A stretch of 64,000 nt of DNA from Schistosoma mansoni. Taxonomy: Eukaryota > Platyhelminthes > Trematoda > Strigeidida > Schistosomatidae. Both the position numbers and the translations under genes were made by a program. Under the pieces are notes generated by a model that ran no database searches, was not told the origin of the DNA, and worked only from the letters and a program-made list of their open reading frames with translations. Shown piece by piece: positions 11,111 to 23,600 of the stretch (positions are counted from its first letter, which is position 1; each line of letters opens with the position of its first letter). The stretch spans positions 21,372,325-21,436,324 of the forward strand of contig NC_031497.1 of NCBI RefSeq assembly GCF_000237925.1. The letters run 5' to 3'.

Positions 11111-11785
11111 AAGAATTGCATAAGGATACTAACCTGCTACACGCCTCTTTATACTCGTTCACTGTCATATACTCTTCACAGTCATACGGTCTTGACTACC
11201 GGATTGTCTTACTTTTGTGCTTGTTCCATTACTAACTACTGTTGATTAATTTTATGGTTAAATATCATGGTAGGACAGTAAAGTTTGTCCAACTATCACA
11301 TATTTGCCTAAAAACCAAGCCTATAACACTAGGAGCACTCAAAAAAGCCGAATATTTGGTAATACGCAGTGTGTCATATACTACCTTGAGTAATTATATA
11401 TGTACAAAATACAAGATCGAGAACTCACCATTGCATATGCAATCAGGCTATATAGTCTGATGGTACATGTTGCTAACTGCTTTTTATAAATGCAAAGTCC
11501 GGCCTTTAGTAGGTTTGAGTCTAGCATGAAAGGTACGTTGTGAAGTATGAATGGCAGTGTGTGGGACAATCTGGAAGAGAACAGGAGGAAGTGAGCCGAC
11601 TGTAAAGTAAGTACATAGAATCCCCTTACATTTGATAAAACAACAGATAACAATCAAAGGAAAGACAAGGACAAGATTAAGGGAGTTCGGCAATCGAAAA
11701 TAAGAGTTAATGTCGCACGCTACCGAACGTGACACACTACCTGTTAGCCAATGGAGAGACCATTTTTCTGATAGCCGCCTTCAGT
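11110..11785. other. Intergenic, unassigned
   Basis: Open frames here are short, overlap one another on opposite strands and show no family motif. No gene is supported. Confidence 0.4.
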
Positions 11786-11786
11786 T

Positions 11787-12726
11787 TCAGTTTCAGTTTG
11801 GAAAGGACAGGAGGCTTGATGGCCTGTGCTAGTCCTGGCGATGATGGTCTCTCAGCTGATCCAACTTTCTTTTGAAGGAGTCGATGGATGGAGCCTCAAC
11901 CACGTGCTGAGGTAATGAATTCCACTCGTTGATTATTCGATGGGAAAGTCGGTAGTCAGTTGACAAGTAATTCGTTCGGGGCTTGTGAACTTTTTTGGAG
12001 TGTCCTCGTAGATTTTCTGTTTTGGAAGACAAGAAAAATGAGGGCATATCAGGTGCAAATTTGTCATTAAGCAATTTGAAAACTGTAATCAAGTCGCCTC
12101 TGATTCTTCTATATGACAGCGGGAATAGGTTTAGCTTGGTCAGTCTAGTACCATACGGGAGCTTCGCTATTCCGGGAATCAGCCTAGTTGCTGTTCTCTG
12201 AACCCTTTCCAAGAGTTCACTGTCTTTTTTTAGGCAGGGGCTAGCTGCTTGTATGCAGTACTCAAGTTTAGGGCGTACGAACACTGTATACAAAGTCAGA
12301 AACGTTTTAGCGTCAAGATGCCTAAAAGCCCTGCGTATGGACCATAAAGTCCTAAAAACCTTTGGCGGCTATTGCACGGCAGTGTGCAGTAGTCTTTAAG
12401 TCTTGACTAACGATGACGCCTAAGTCATTGTGTGCCTGAACAATAGGTAACTCAGTGTTATTCATCGTGTATGTATCTGTACCCTGGTGGCCAATATGCA
12501 TCACAATACACTTGGAAGTGTTTATCGGCAATTGCCAGGTTTGGGACCATTCAGATAATCTCTCCAGGTCATTTTGAAGTTCTAAGCTATCGCCCTTGCT
12601 TTGTATCGCTCTCCATATCTTGACATCATCAGCATAGAGTAAGACCGATGACGATAGTAGACGAGGGAGATCATTTACGTACAGGAGGAATAACACTGGC
12701 CCCAAAACTGTACCCTGGGGCAACAA
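11787..12726 (-). mobile_element. CR1-clade LINE fragment with (CTGAAA)n tail
   Basis: From 12726 leftwards the minus strand encodes PQGTVLGPVLFLLYVNDLP, the catalytic YADD, and a C-terminal domain with RPKLEYCIQAASPCL, RRIRGDLITVFKLL and RIINEWNSLPQHVV. These are CR1/Jockey reverse-transcriptase hallmarks. A frameshift near 12340 splits it. The 3' end is a short tandem CTGAAA repeat at about 11785-11805. The 5' part is cut off exactly where the Gypsy fragment begins. Confidence 0.88.
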
Positions 12727-14070
12727 ATGGGAAACCGATTGCCTCTTACGGTAAGCGATATGTATCTTTACGTGGGTTTGCGTAGACCTATTGAGTGGAT
12801 ATTCGTTGTTGCGGATGTTTCTATGCTAACCATTTGTATAGACCTGATACAACGCCATGATCCACCCATCAATCTGGACAAATGGAGGTTGATAGATGGA
12901 AATACTAAATCGTCTGTTTGTAGAACTTCATTCCCCGGTTGTAGATTATCCCCAGTCACTGTAAGGCACATAACTGACCCTTTCTATTAACGGGTACCTG
13001 TACCAAAAGCGAACGAATTTGCTGTGTGTAATTAGCAATATTGCACACTACATCAAGACTACAGGACCACCTATACTCTTAAAGGCACGCCAACTTACGG
13101 CTGAAAAGCTGAGGTTGTCCCTAAACAAATTTCAGCAGGTGATAGATTTGAGAGTCATTCGGCCATCGAACAACCCATGGGCACCTCCCTTGCACATGGT
13201 CCCCAGAAAGGACAGCAGTGATTAACATTCAATTGGTGATTATTGGCGAATGAATGAGAAAATCATCCCTGATCGTTACCAGTTGCCTGACATCCACGAA
13301 TTGACAGCTACCTTAAAGGTTAAAACTGTTTTTTTTCGAAAATAGACTTCGTAAAAGAGTATAATGGAATTCCTACGGCTGATAACGACATTCCCAAGAC
13401 TGCTACCATCACTCCCTTTTTACTCTACGAATTTTTGCATATGCCTTTCAGTTTAAGAAGTGCTGCACAAACTTCTAGAGATTCATCGATGACATTTTTC
13501 GAGGTCTCAACTTCGTACACACATATGTTGATGACTGCTTGATCGCAAGTTCCGACGGAGGATCTCATCTCGTTATGGAACGACACTTCGACTTCCAGGA
13601 GATGTCTTGGATCTTCCATCTTCAATGATTATGGATCTAAACTCTTACACGAGTAGGCTTACTAATGCTCTGAGTTCAGTTAAATCTGTTCCACTTGAAT
13701 GCAGTGAACTTATGTTTCCGTTCAACCTGCTTTACGATATAGTTCACACGCTTTTGTACGTCGCAATTCATTACGACCACCTTTCGGAATGGCATGTGAA
13801 GGACCCTTCAAAGTCCCTAATCGATAAGAAAGGAACTAGCGATAACGTCAGCATTGATCGTCTTAGAGCCGCGTATCCAGAAGAACCTCAATAGTGTTGA
13901 TTTTCCTCGTGTACGCTCGAGTGACACGTGTCTGATAAGTACGACGTCTTCACTGATAATTAACAACCACGACGAAACTGCTCTAGTATCTGACAAGTGG
14001 CCCAAAACAACGCGCCTCGGAAGAAGGGTTAGATTTCTAACACGCATAAACGACTACTGAGCGTAGGACA
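12727..14070 (+). pseudogene. Ty3/Gypsy pol remnant (protease, RT, integrase C-terminus)
   Basis: The plus strand shows an aspartyl-protease-like segment without a clear active site (LRRPIEWIFVVADV, then LIDGNTKSSV). RT block 1-2 follows (TAEKLRLSLNKFQQV, RPSNNPWAPPLHMVPRK, DRYQLPDIHEL), then YVDD within FVHTYVDDCLI. The integrase C-terminal signature VSIDRLRAAYPEEP comes next, and RLGRRVRF is at the end. Large parts (RNase H, most of integrase) are deleted and stops are frequent. No LTR is visible. Confidence 0.8.
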
Positions 14071-14395
14071 CCGCACAGCATTCTGCTTCATCTTATTTGT
14101 TTGTATTGCTTTTTTAAAAAACGATAACAAAAGTTCTCATTTTAAAAAAATTCAAAAAAGTTCATTGTGCGAAACGTTTTACGCCATCTCATGCTACCAA
14201 TATGTATGTATACTAGTTTTCCGTTTTTCGCACGTTTTTTGCCCTTACGCACGTGCGAGTACATTTTGATATCCACTTTCAATTTATTCTTTTTCTTTCC
14301 CTGGACGGTTGTGATGTAAAACCGACAATGAATACGATGAATAGAGCCGTAGAGGTAAATAAATCCCAAAATTGTACGAGAAACCCCGGTGTTCT
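14070..14395. other. Unassigned spacer between Gypsy and CR1 pieces
   Basis: AT-rich sequence with homopolymer runs. No feature recognised. Confidence 0.4.
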
Positions 14396-15790
14396 CGAAT
14401 CGCACAGGTAGTTGTCCTTTGTAGTTTTTCCAGGATATCCGAGTCACCTTCTAAACAGGGGCTGGAAGCCTGAACGCAGTTCTCAAGCTCAGTTCTCACT
14501 TAGGTTGTGTAAAGTGTGATAAACATGGTAGTATCTAACTTGGTGAATGTCCATTTTGAAGCCCAGAGGGTTCTAAACCCCTTAGCTGCGACCTCTCGGC
14601 AATGGACCTTCGTCTTAAGGTCATGACTCAATGTCCCCCCTAGGTCCTTATGAAACCGGACCACGGGTACTGGCACTTCTCTTATTCTGTACCGATAAGC
14701 CTTTGTATCCCCAAGGTGCATGTAGACACACTTTACCGCGTTGATAGGCATCAGCCACTCCTTACATCAGTCAATCACAATATTTAAGTCCGCATGAAGT
14801 GCTCATGCATCTGCGTCTTGTTATTTCTTGCCAAATTTTTACATTGTTGGCGTATAATAAGATTGAGGACTCTACAATACTTGAGAGATCATTCACATAC
14901 AGTATAAATAGTAAAGGATGTAGGGCAGAACCTTGAGGTGCTTCACTAAAAACTGGTCTCCAGGTGAATCACTCCGAATTTACTCTTACTTTCTGTTTAC
15001 GGCCTACCAGAAAATCCTTAGGCCACTTTAGGAGAGGTCTGGTAATGCCCAGATACTCCGGTTTCAATAAAAGTTTATTTGTTGGCACTTTGTCAAATGC
15101 TTTGCTGAAGTCTAAATAGACAACATCCACCGATTTTCCATTATCTGGAGCCTTTATCCACTGTTCACTTGCTATAAGGAGGTTCTTTGTTCAAGACAAA
15201 CCTTTTCTGAAACCATATTGTTCGCTGTTTAACAAATCGTTGGTTTCCACGAATGTCATTATGGTATTTTGACTATTCTTTCCAGTATTTTAACAACAAC
15301 ACTGGCGAGGCTGACAGGTTTACAGTTTGATGAAAGTTGTCTTGGTCCTGTTTTATGCATTGGAGTGACGGTTGCGTCCTTCCAGTTCATAGGTAGCATA
15401 CCCTGGCCAAATAACATATTTAATATCACAGTCAGTGGGGCCTCAATATATTGTGGAATTTGTCTCAGGACTTTGGGGTGTAGTTCATCCGGTCCTGTTG
15501 ACTTTTCCACGTAAAATGCTAAGAGCTTTAAGAACATCATCCCAATCGAAGTCCACAGTGAGAAGACAGTCTATCAACCTTGTTTTGGAGTCTACTTCTT
15601 CTTCAAAAATCAGCTCTTTAGTGAAAACTGTCCCGAAATAGTCTGCTATAGCCTTTGCTTTCTTCTGATCACCCTCTATCACCTCAGATCCATTTCCTTC
15701 AGTAATTAGGTCGAGAATACCATGCTGCGTTCTTGTTCTATAATTTATGTGTGAGAATAGTCTCTTAAGTTGCTTGATTTCAGACTAGGC
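14395..15790 (-). pseudogene. CR1-clade LINE, second decayed copy
   Basis: From 15700 down the minus strand gives EADYFGTVFT-like linker sequence, DELHPKVLRQIP, GMLPMNWKDATVTPMHKTG, VYLDFSKAFDKVP (RT motif A), APQGSALHPLLFILYVNDL and a mutated catalytic box (YANN instead of YADD). CVYMHLGDT and HKDLGGTLSHDLK follow. Several frameshifts and stops are present. Spacing follows the copy at 11.8-12.7 kb, with which it overlaps in the C-terminal part. Confidence 0.85.
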
Positions 15791-16967
15791 CAACTGAATT
15801 TCGTGCTTTCGCCGAACTTACCAAATCGCAACCACACACTTATTTCGTACCGACCTGTGGAGTTCCATATTATTTGCTGAGCCAAGGTTGATGGCGACGT
15901 TACAATATTTCCTCTTTTGTCTTGGTGAACGTCGAATATCCCTGTTTGTTCTCGGATGGCAGTGCTTCCTCTTCTTTGAGACTGTTTAGGGTATAAATGG
16001 TTGGGCTATGTGATCGCATAACTGCCGGAAATGCGTCAGTGCCTCGTCTAATGAGGCACATGACTTCATGTTTCAGTTTTGGCTGAAGGGTTGATCGCGT
16101 TCATGTCTGCCTCCCATAAGTTAAGGCGGGCCGGCGCAGCTGTTCGATAGGCCATCTCAGACATGAATATGAATGAGATGGACCCGCTCTCGCAAGGTAG
16201 GACATGAATCCAAGAAACTAAAACAATGCGCTCACACAGAAGTCGGTGTTGAAGATGCAACGGGTATTCAGAGTTTGACAACGCTTTAACCAGTAATACA
16301 TTATATTATGAATTGCACCCACCAAGTAGAATCAAAAGACAGAAGCGAGGGTGATCGAAGATATATTCGATAGGTTATCAATATATCGTGGATCGACTGA
16401 TCTAATCTGACTAGCTATTGCAGGAGATGTTGATCATGTCGTTTCCACTGGTGATCTGAAGCGGATGCATGACCGAGCGCCTTCAACTAGGTGATTCCAT
16501 TATAACTAATGTGGTCAGCATCCAATGTCGAATACTTACAGAGCTATTTATTTTGGGGATTTATTTACCACTACAGTGTCAACTTTTTCGCAGTCCGAAT
16601 AAATAAGTCATCAGATCAGAGTCATGAAGCTCTTTATCAACTGCTACAGTGATGACACCTTCCGCTAAGCAGTTTAAAAGAAGATCGGATGGTAACTTCA
16701 ATTTTGTATGAGCTAGAGGGAATCCATCTGAGTATCATTCCTCCATCACTTCGGAGTTAACTAAACTATTTTGCTCTTGAGTTCATAGAAGCAATGACAA
16801 TAATCGTACCTATATTCAATCAAAGATACGAAAAATCTATCCGGATACAGATCCTAAGCAACAAAGAAGCTGTTAATTCTCTCTAAAAAGGTTGAAGACG
16901 AGTCCGGAATTTACTCTGAAGCGCTCCTTTCGAATGCTGTGTCTACTTTTTCGAGTTCTTACTTTAG
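15790..16967. other. CTNNB1: Upstream region of beta-catenin
   Basis: This is probably the end of the CR1 remnant plus the 5' flank of beta-catenin. A TCTTACTTTAG acceptor ends at 16967, so the coding exon is joined either to an upstream non-coding exon or to a trans-spliced leader. Neither the upstream exon nor a promoter could be identified. Confidence 0.4.
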
Positions 16968-17699
16968 GTGTTTTCGTTTCATGAATGTATTACTAATATG
17001 GATTCCGTTGGTACGCGCTTGCCCCAAGATGTGCAAACCTGCAATTTAACTGGCGTTCAAGGATTGAATATGAGTCAGATTGAAGACACAGACAGTGTTT
17101 CCACGCAGATGGTCGATAAATGTCACCGAGTCAAAATGTGGCAACAAACTAATTATCTTTCAGATTCTGGCATTCATAGTGCTGTTGGGACGCATACACC
17201 AAGTATCAGTAGCAAGGTGGAGTGTGATGACGCTGAAGCAGACGATCGTTATTTTACTCAAAAACCAGGTCATTTACCTCAGTGGTCATCTTTTCCACTT
17301 TCTGTTAACCCGTCAGACTCTTGCCTTTTGTCTCCAGCTACACCTAGCACAAGTAGCATTCTAGGCGTTGATTCCTTAAGCGATGTTGGTGGCTCCCACT
17401 CAGCAAGTAACGTTGATTTACGAGGAAACAAACTACCAGAAATTGATACCGACGAAGCTGCGGGAGCCATACCAGAACTTGTCAAATTGATCAAAGATGA
17501 AGATGACCAGGTTATTATTTACCAGTCATCAATGATGGTTTTTCAACTGAGCAAGTCGGAAGCTATCGATGCCCTCATAAAGTCGAGAGACATGATAGAC
17601 TGTATTATATCCGCTCTGGATCGAACAGAAGATCCAGAAACAGTTCGTTTTCTTGCTGGTACATTGTATAACATTTCGCAGATGCAACCTGGGCTCAAG
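16968..17699 (+). CDS. CTNNB1: Beta-catenin exon with start codon and degron
   Basis: The exon follows acceptor CTTTAG; an in-frame TAG sits at 16965. The first in-frame ATG is 16998. It codes the N-terminal regulatory region and armadillo repeat 1 and ends in phase 0 (GLK) at donor GTAAGT. The next intron is only 33 bp. Confidence 0.93.
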
Positions 17700-20600
17700 G
17701 TAAGTGTTTTATTCCTCTGACTCGATCTTTAGGCAATATTTGCCGCACAATGTATTCCCTGTCTTGTTAAGCTCTTGAATTCACCTGTAGAATCAGTTTT
17801 GTTCTATGCAATAACCACGTTACATAATCTTCTACTTCATCAAGATGGAGCAAAAGCCGTTGTAAGACAGAGTGGGTGTTTACAAAAGATGACTGCTTTA
17901 TTGCGCAAAAATAATATTAAATTTCTCACCATATGCACTGATTGTCTACAAATACTGGCTTATGGTCATCAGGAAAGCAAACTCCAAATTCTTTGCAGCG
18001 GAGGACCCGTAGAACTGGTTCGAATATTGAGGACATATCAGTATGAAAAGTTACTTTGGACCACAGCTCGAGTTCTCAAAGTATTAAGTGTGTGTGCGTC
18101 TAACAAGCCGGCTATTATTGTTGCTGGAGGAATGGATGCTTTAGCAAAGCACTTACATAGTTCAAGTCACCGGTTAGTATTAAATTGCCTTTGGGCACTT
18201 CGTAATTTATCCGATGCTGCGACAAAAATGGATAATCTCCAGCCTTTGTTGCACTCATTGGTCCGTTTATTGGATTGCGGTGATAGCAGTATGATTACAT
18301 GCGCAGCGGGAATCCTCTCCAATCTCACGTGCAATAACCACGCAAATAAATTTATCGTTTTTAAGGTAAGGTCTTACAATAAATTTAAACGTAATTTCGC
18401 AGATGGGTGGCGTAGAGGGGCTTTTGCGTGCGGTCAGTCAACCTGCTGTCAAAGAAGATATCCTAGAACCATGCATGTGCGCTTTGCGGCATTTAACGAG
18501 TCGTCATGAAGAAGAAGAAACAGCAAGACATGCCTTGGTTCATGAACTCAATGGTTTGCCGATTATTGCTCGAGTTTTACATGCAGCAACTGCTGGTATT
18601 TGTCCTGATCTTGGTTTAGTCTGTCAGCATCCTCAGAATCCGGTGGTATCATGGATGCTTGTTAAAGCTATGGTTGGCCTTTTACGCAATCTATCTGTTA
18701 CCTTAGATAGTCATTTTGGTATGCGTGAGTGTGGGCTTGTCACTGGTTTGTTTTTACTACTTTATGCGACACAATATGAAATAATTAAAGTGAGTGCATC
18801 TGTTTATTTATTACTATTCTGGGAGTCAAATAAACATGACTCTAAGGTTTTGTAAAACTAGGACAATAAACTGTGGGAATGGTGAATTCATTTCATTGTG
18901 TCCCCTCAATCCTCCATTTATTAAATACCAACAATTTATGCTTCACACAAAATCGGGTTTGTAAGGCAGTTTTGTGGTGGTGCTTATGTAGATTTAGAGC
19001 AAATGAAACGAATTCATTCCATACAACAAAGTTTTTTGTCCTTGTTCTATAAAATCTCAATGAGATGACTAATTTTCTGGGACTTTTCACTTAAAGTGTT
19101 GGTTGTGATCAATATGACGTTTAATTATTATTTTAACTGTTTGCGATATCTGTGAAGCAGATATTTTGTGAGCAATCCGAGTCACAAATAAATGTTGTGG
19201 TGTTTTTGTATGACTGTGGGCATTCCCCTAGTAGTTGTATGTGTAACTCATTTATCAAGTACAAATGTATGTGCTCGGCTTTCAGGAGAAATTTAATTGT
19301 ATGACGGCTAGTGCTAATATTGGGCTGCCCGAATCGAACTAAATGGAACGGAATGCAAACTTGAATTCTGTTACTTGAAAATAAGATTGATTCAACCACC
19401 ATGACAGACTGTCGTAAGCAACGTAGAACCTGGGATGTACGTGCATCAGTTCAAGTTGCCATACCATATGAGCACAGTGCGGTGAGATTATCCGATGAAA
19501 TCCGAGAGCAGTAGTAGTATCAGTTGTAAAATACAAGATTAGGGATAAATAGTATGTTTCAAGAAGGGTAAATGAATTTTCGGAACAAAAGGTATATAAT
19601 GATCCCAAGACTGAAGATCTAGGTGTAGGCAGAGTGAATGCGTCTGCACCAATACAACCCATTCTAAAGCTTGTCATCCAACGTCTTCAACCACCAGTTG
19701 CGATAGTCGCTCAAATCCCAACCAGGTAGTGTGCACCTACTTTAACAGTTCAATCTAATGGTTGACAACTCGACAAATATACTCGGTCTTAGTTTGACCA
19801 CTCCTAGCCCTCTTCCAACCTATTCCTACATCGGCCAACATCACTTATCGTGACGGGGTAGACAGTTGTTGGGCATAAGCAGCATGTGTTCCAACCAGCT
19901 TAGTCGATGGATATTCACTAGCCCACGTTTACTCAGTACCCTACATTTAACACCAGAATCGCTCACTGGGTGGTCCCAAAATACGCAAGCAATGTTCCGA
20001 AGTCACGTATGATCGCACACTAATTTCCTTTGTGTCCGAGAGCCATGTTTCGGTCATAAATTAGGATGGAGCAAACTGCTGAGCAGTATACTCGTCCGGT
20101 TGGGAGATGGACATGTCACCTAATCCATAGGTGATGGAAGTTATCAGAATCCAAGGGAGCCTTCTAGACCCGTACCAGAATTTCGTCCGATGCAAATTCA
20201 CGAGGACTGATGAAACTCCCAAGATAATTGAAGTGGTCGATGTACCCAACTACTTTACTGGATATTGTTACTGCAGGTCAGTTCTCAAACAATATTTTTG
20301 ATCTAGAGAGAGAGAAATGTATCTAAAACATTGTTACATTGCTGCATCAGGCGATCAGAAGTCTATATTCCGTCGATGTTTTCATCGAACACATCTCGAT
20401 ATTTCAAGTTAATAAGTGGACTTTCCGGTAGGTGATAAATCCTTGGAAAATCAGACGACAAAAGCGTTATCCCCAAAGAAGCGTGTTTGACAGAGTAAAA
20501 ATAGGGGAATCTGGAAACTCTGACAAATATCACTTTGTGTTATTATTTTTGACATTTTGCCATAAGCTCTGATTCAACTAGTTGTCTTCGAATAAAGGAC

Positions 20601-23600
20601 CTTCACAAGTTTTATGTACTTCTTTGGTATGCTTTCAACCATAAACACAGCTGTTGAACTTGTCAAGTATTGCGGATGAATACCACCTTAAGGTCAAACG
20701 TACCTCTATAATTCAGTGTCCGTAGGCATGTCTATGCTCGAGAACCAGACACAGGGTTAATATTTAACCGTCACTCCCACTTCCGGATCTGTTGCTAGGC
20801 TCTTTTTTTCTCGAATTCGTTGTTCACAGGCCCTACTGAATCTTTTGACGATTACTGAAGACAATATTTTGTACACTATATTAACCAAGCTTATTCTGTG
20901 GCTATCGTAAAAGGATTTTAATCCTCCATAAACTGAGACAGCCCTCGAGACCAATCAAATAGGATCGCGTCCAGTTCCGAAACTGTAGCTTATATCGTAG
21001 GCAATCTAACTTCTAAGGCTGGACCACCATCCAAAAAATCTCCAGGATAAGCCTATCAGGGCCCACCGCTATCCTTAGTCCTAGATTAGCTGTAGTTGTT
21101 TCAAATACATTGGTAGTCGAGAGACTCATGTTAATATCCTAACCAGGCTGTTTTTATCGGTAGGCAACTGGAAATCAGTTAAATTTTCATTAAAAGTGTT
21201 CCACCTATCACTTACGGTTTGTGCTTAGAGTGAGTCATAATCCCGGTAATTTAACTCTTTTTGTTACTTGCTTTTTTGATAATTCTAAAATGTCTATTGT
21301 TATTTATCGCTACAGCCTTTTCTATTCTTTGATTTCACTTCCCACCAATGCTCATAATGATTGCGTAGACTTTTTGTCAGTTCAAGTCTAAGTCGTCTTC
21401 TCTTTTCATCGTGTTCGGAACTGGAATGAGTCTCGGACTAGCCGTTTGTTTCAGTAAATGACACCGAAACTTAATTGTATTTAACTTTTTGATTTAAGTC
21501 ACCGATATATATTACCGTAAGACAGGAAGATACGTTTTCTCGCTAGGATATGATCAAAGTTTAAAGATGTGCTCCAAAAACGAGCAACAGCCGTGTGTCA
21601 AGCCTCTCCAACAATGGTGCCCCCAAATGCCCTGGTACGGCCGAGAGTGGGGAGAGTCCGCTTTCCCTCTCGAAATGCTCTCTCATGGCCACGCGAATAT
21701 ATAGCCTCTGCCAGGGAAGTCCTACTCACTGCCTTCTCGTGGCGGGGGTGTTGTTTACGAAATTGAGAGGACGAAAAGCGAATGTCCGGCGCTTTAACCG
21801 GGTTGGTGGACACGGAAAGTTCACCTAGGAGAGTTGGAAAACCCTGATTCCAAACCAATGATGCACATGGGCTCTAGTATCCTGAAGGAACAAATGGTGT
21901 ATGAACCTACTGTTGGTCACCGGCTACCACTGCCTTGTGGATCAGACCTTTAGGTCAAAGGCTCGGGGGTGTGGCCCTTTAAGAAAACCACCTGCTTCGG
22001 TCTGGGCACCCGGGCAGTATCATAACCCTAACACAATTAAATGAAATGACAATTTTGTGTGTGACGCATATGTATCTGGTGCCCCTTTGTACCAATATTT
22101 ATGTGTTTAAATAAATAAATAAATAAACTCCAACAATGGTTGATGGTGACATGACCTATTTGCGTCCATCGACTTTGATATTTGTCACGTGAGATGCCCC
22201 TCCCTATGCTTAAATTTAGTATTTTCTAGAAAAAGATAGTTATCTGAACATAGTCACAGCAAAATGGTCATTGTTATTTCTTCACTGTACTGAAACGTCG
22301 CGAGATTGGTCTAAGTTTTTCCGATACTTTCATGCGCTAGCTACTTACTTCACAACCCTAACTTTGGTGCGTGAACAAGACTACTGCTGTCCTTTTCTTC
22401 TCTGCCCACTAATTAGAGGAAAAGTCCAGTTTATACTGAAGCTTTGTTGATCAATTCCCCAGAAGTAATTGAAATGGCACCCACGTTAGTCCAGTTACAT
22501 ATCAATTTAATGATTAAAATTTTTTATCAACTCAATAGTTGTTTATGACACAAAATCAAAGTGAAGCAATCAATGCAAAGGGAAATAGATAAACAATCCA
22601 ATAAACAATTACAACCGAAATTACACTGGAAGTCAACGAATGTAGTTAACTCTGAATAATTTAATGTGACGGAAAATGTTTTGAAAGTTGGCTGAATGAA
22701 GATCACTTTAATCGACATAAGAAATCAATATTTTCCTGCTTATATGTCTTATTCGGGGGTATGGTATCCTCAACAGTTTTATTTTTGTTTAGACTACCTA
22801 CTTGGACATCAAAATCCCCTTCTGTGATCCAGTTGGTCAATCTTCGTGAATGTAGGCCCTGGCACAGATGCGAGTTGTCCCAAATTACCATACCATATTA
22901 GTACGACCAGATGAATAGCAAAAGAGATATAAGTAATTTGGCAGCAGTTGTAATGAGACGAACTGAATATTGAGAATATGTTTCGCAAAGACAGTGGAAA
23001 AGTATGCATGAAGGTATACTGGAATTCTAGATCAAGAGAAAGATAAATAAAGACCGGATGTATCTGCACCGTTGCGACCGATCCTGAGCGATGTCATTCA
23101 AGTTTCCAGTCACCGATCGCGGTTTCCGCGCAGACTCCGGGTAGTCTACTCTGTCAACTTGACTCAGTTAAAGACTTTGATCTGCTGATATTGGTTGATA
23201 TTTGATATACATGTAGCGAACGTCTGTTGATATGTTGTTTCTCCACAAATCTTCCCGGTTTCATGTATCAAGTTGTGTGGTACACCTGGATTGTGAGTCA
23301 TATATTTTACCAGTGATGTCACCTGTTTGTCTCAACCTAGAAAATTGGGAAAGGGTTTGAACTCAATTTTGTTTATGCTACCGTTCCTCTGTCTCGTGTG
23401 TTAGGAGAATTGAACATTGAAAGACATGTAATATAAATGAAGTTATTTCCCAATGATATCTTGTTTGTTTATCCTTTGCAGTGTAAACTTGTTCGCATAA
23501 CAACACTAATTCTAATGGTCTATGTTAGTGCCTGTGAATTCGGAAAATCATGACCAATTTATTTAAATTTTATTTGAATCAATGACATTTTCATCCTTCA

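Noticed and set aside
11242-11735. Small genes between RTE and CR1 pieces
   Set aside because: Mutually overlapping frames on both strands with no similarity to any family I know.
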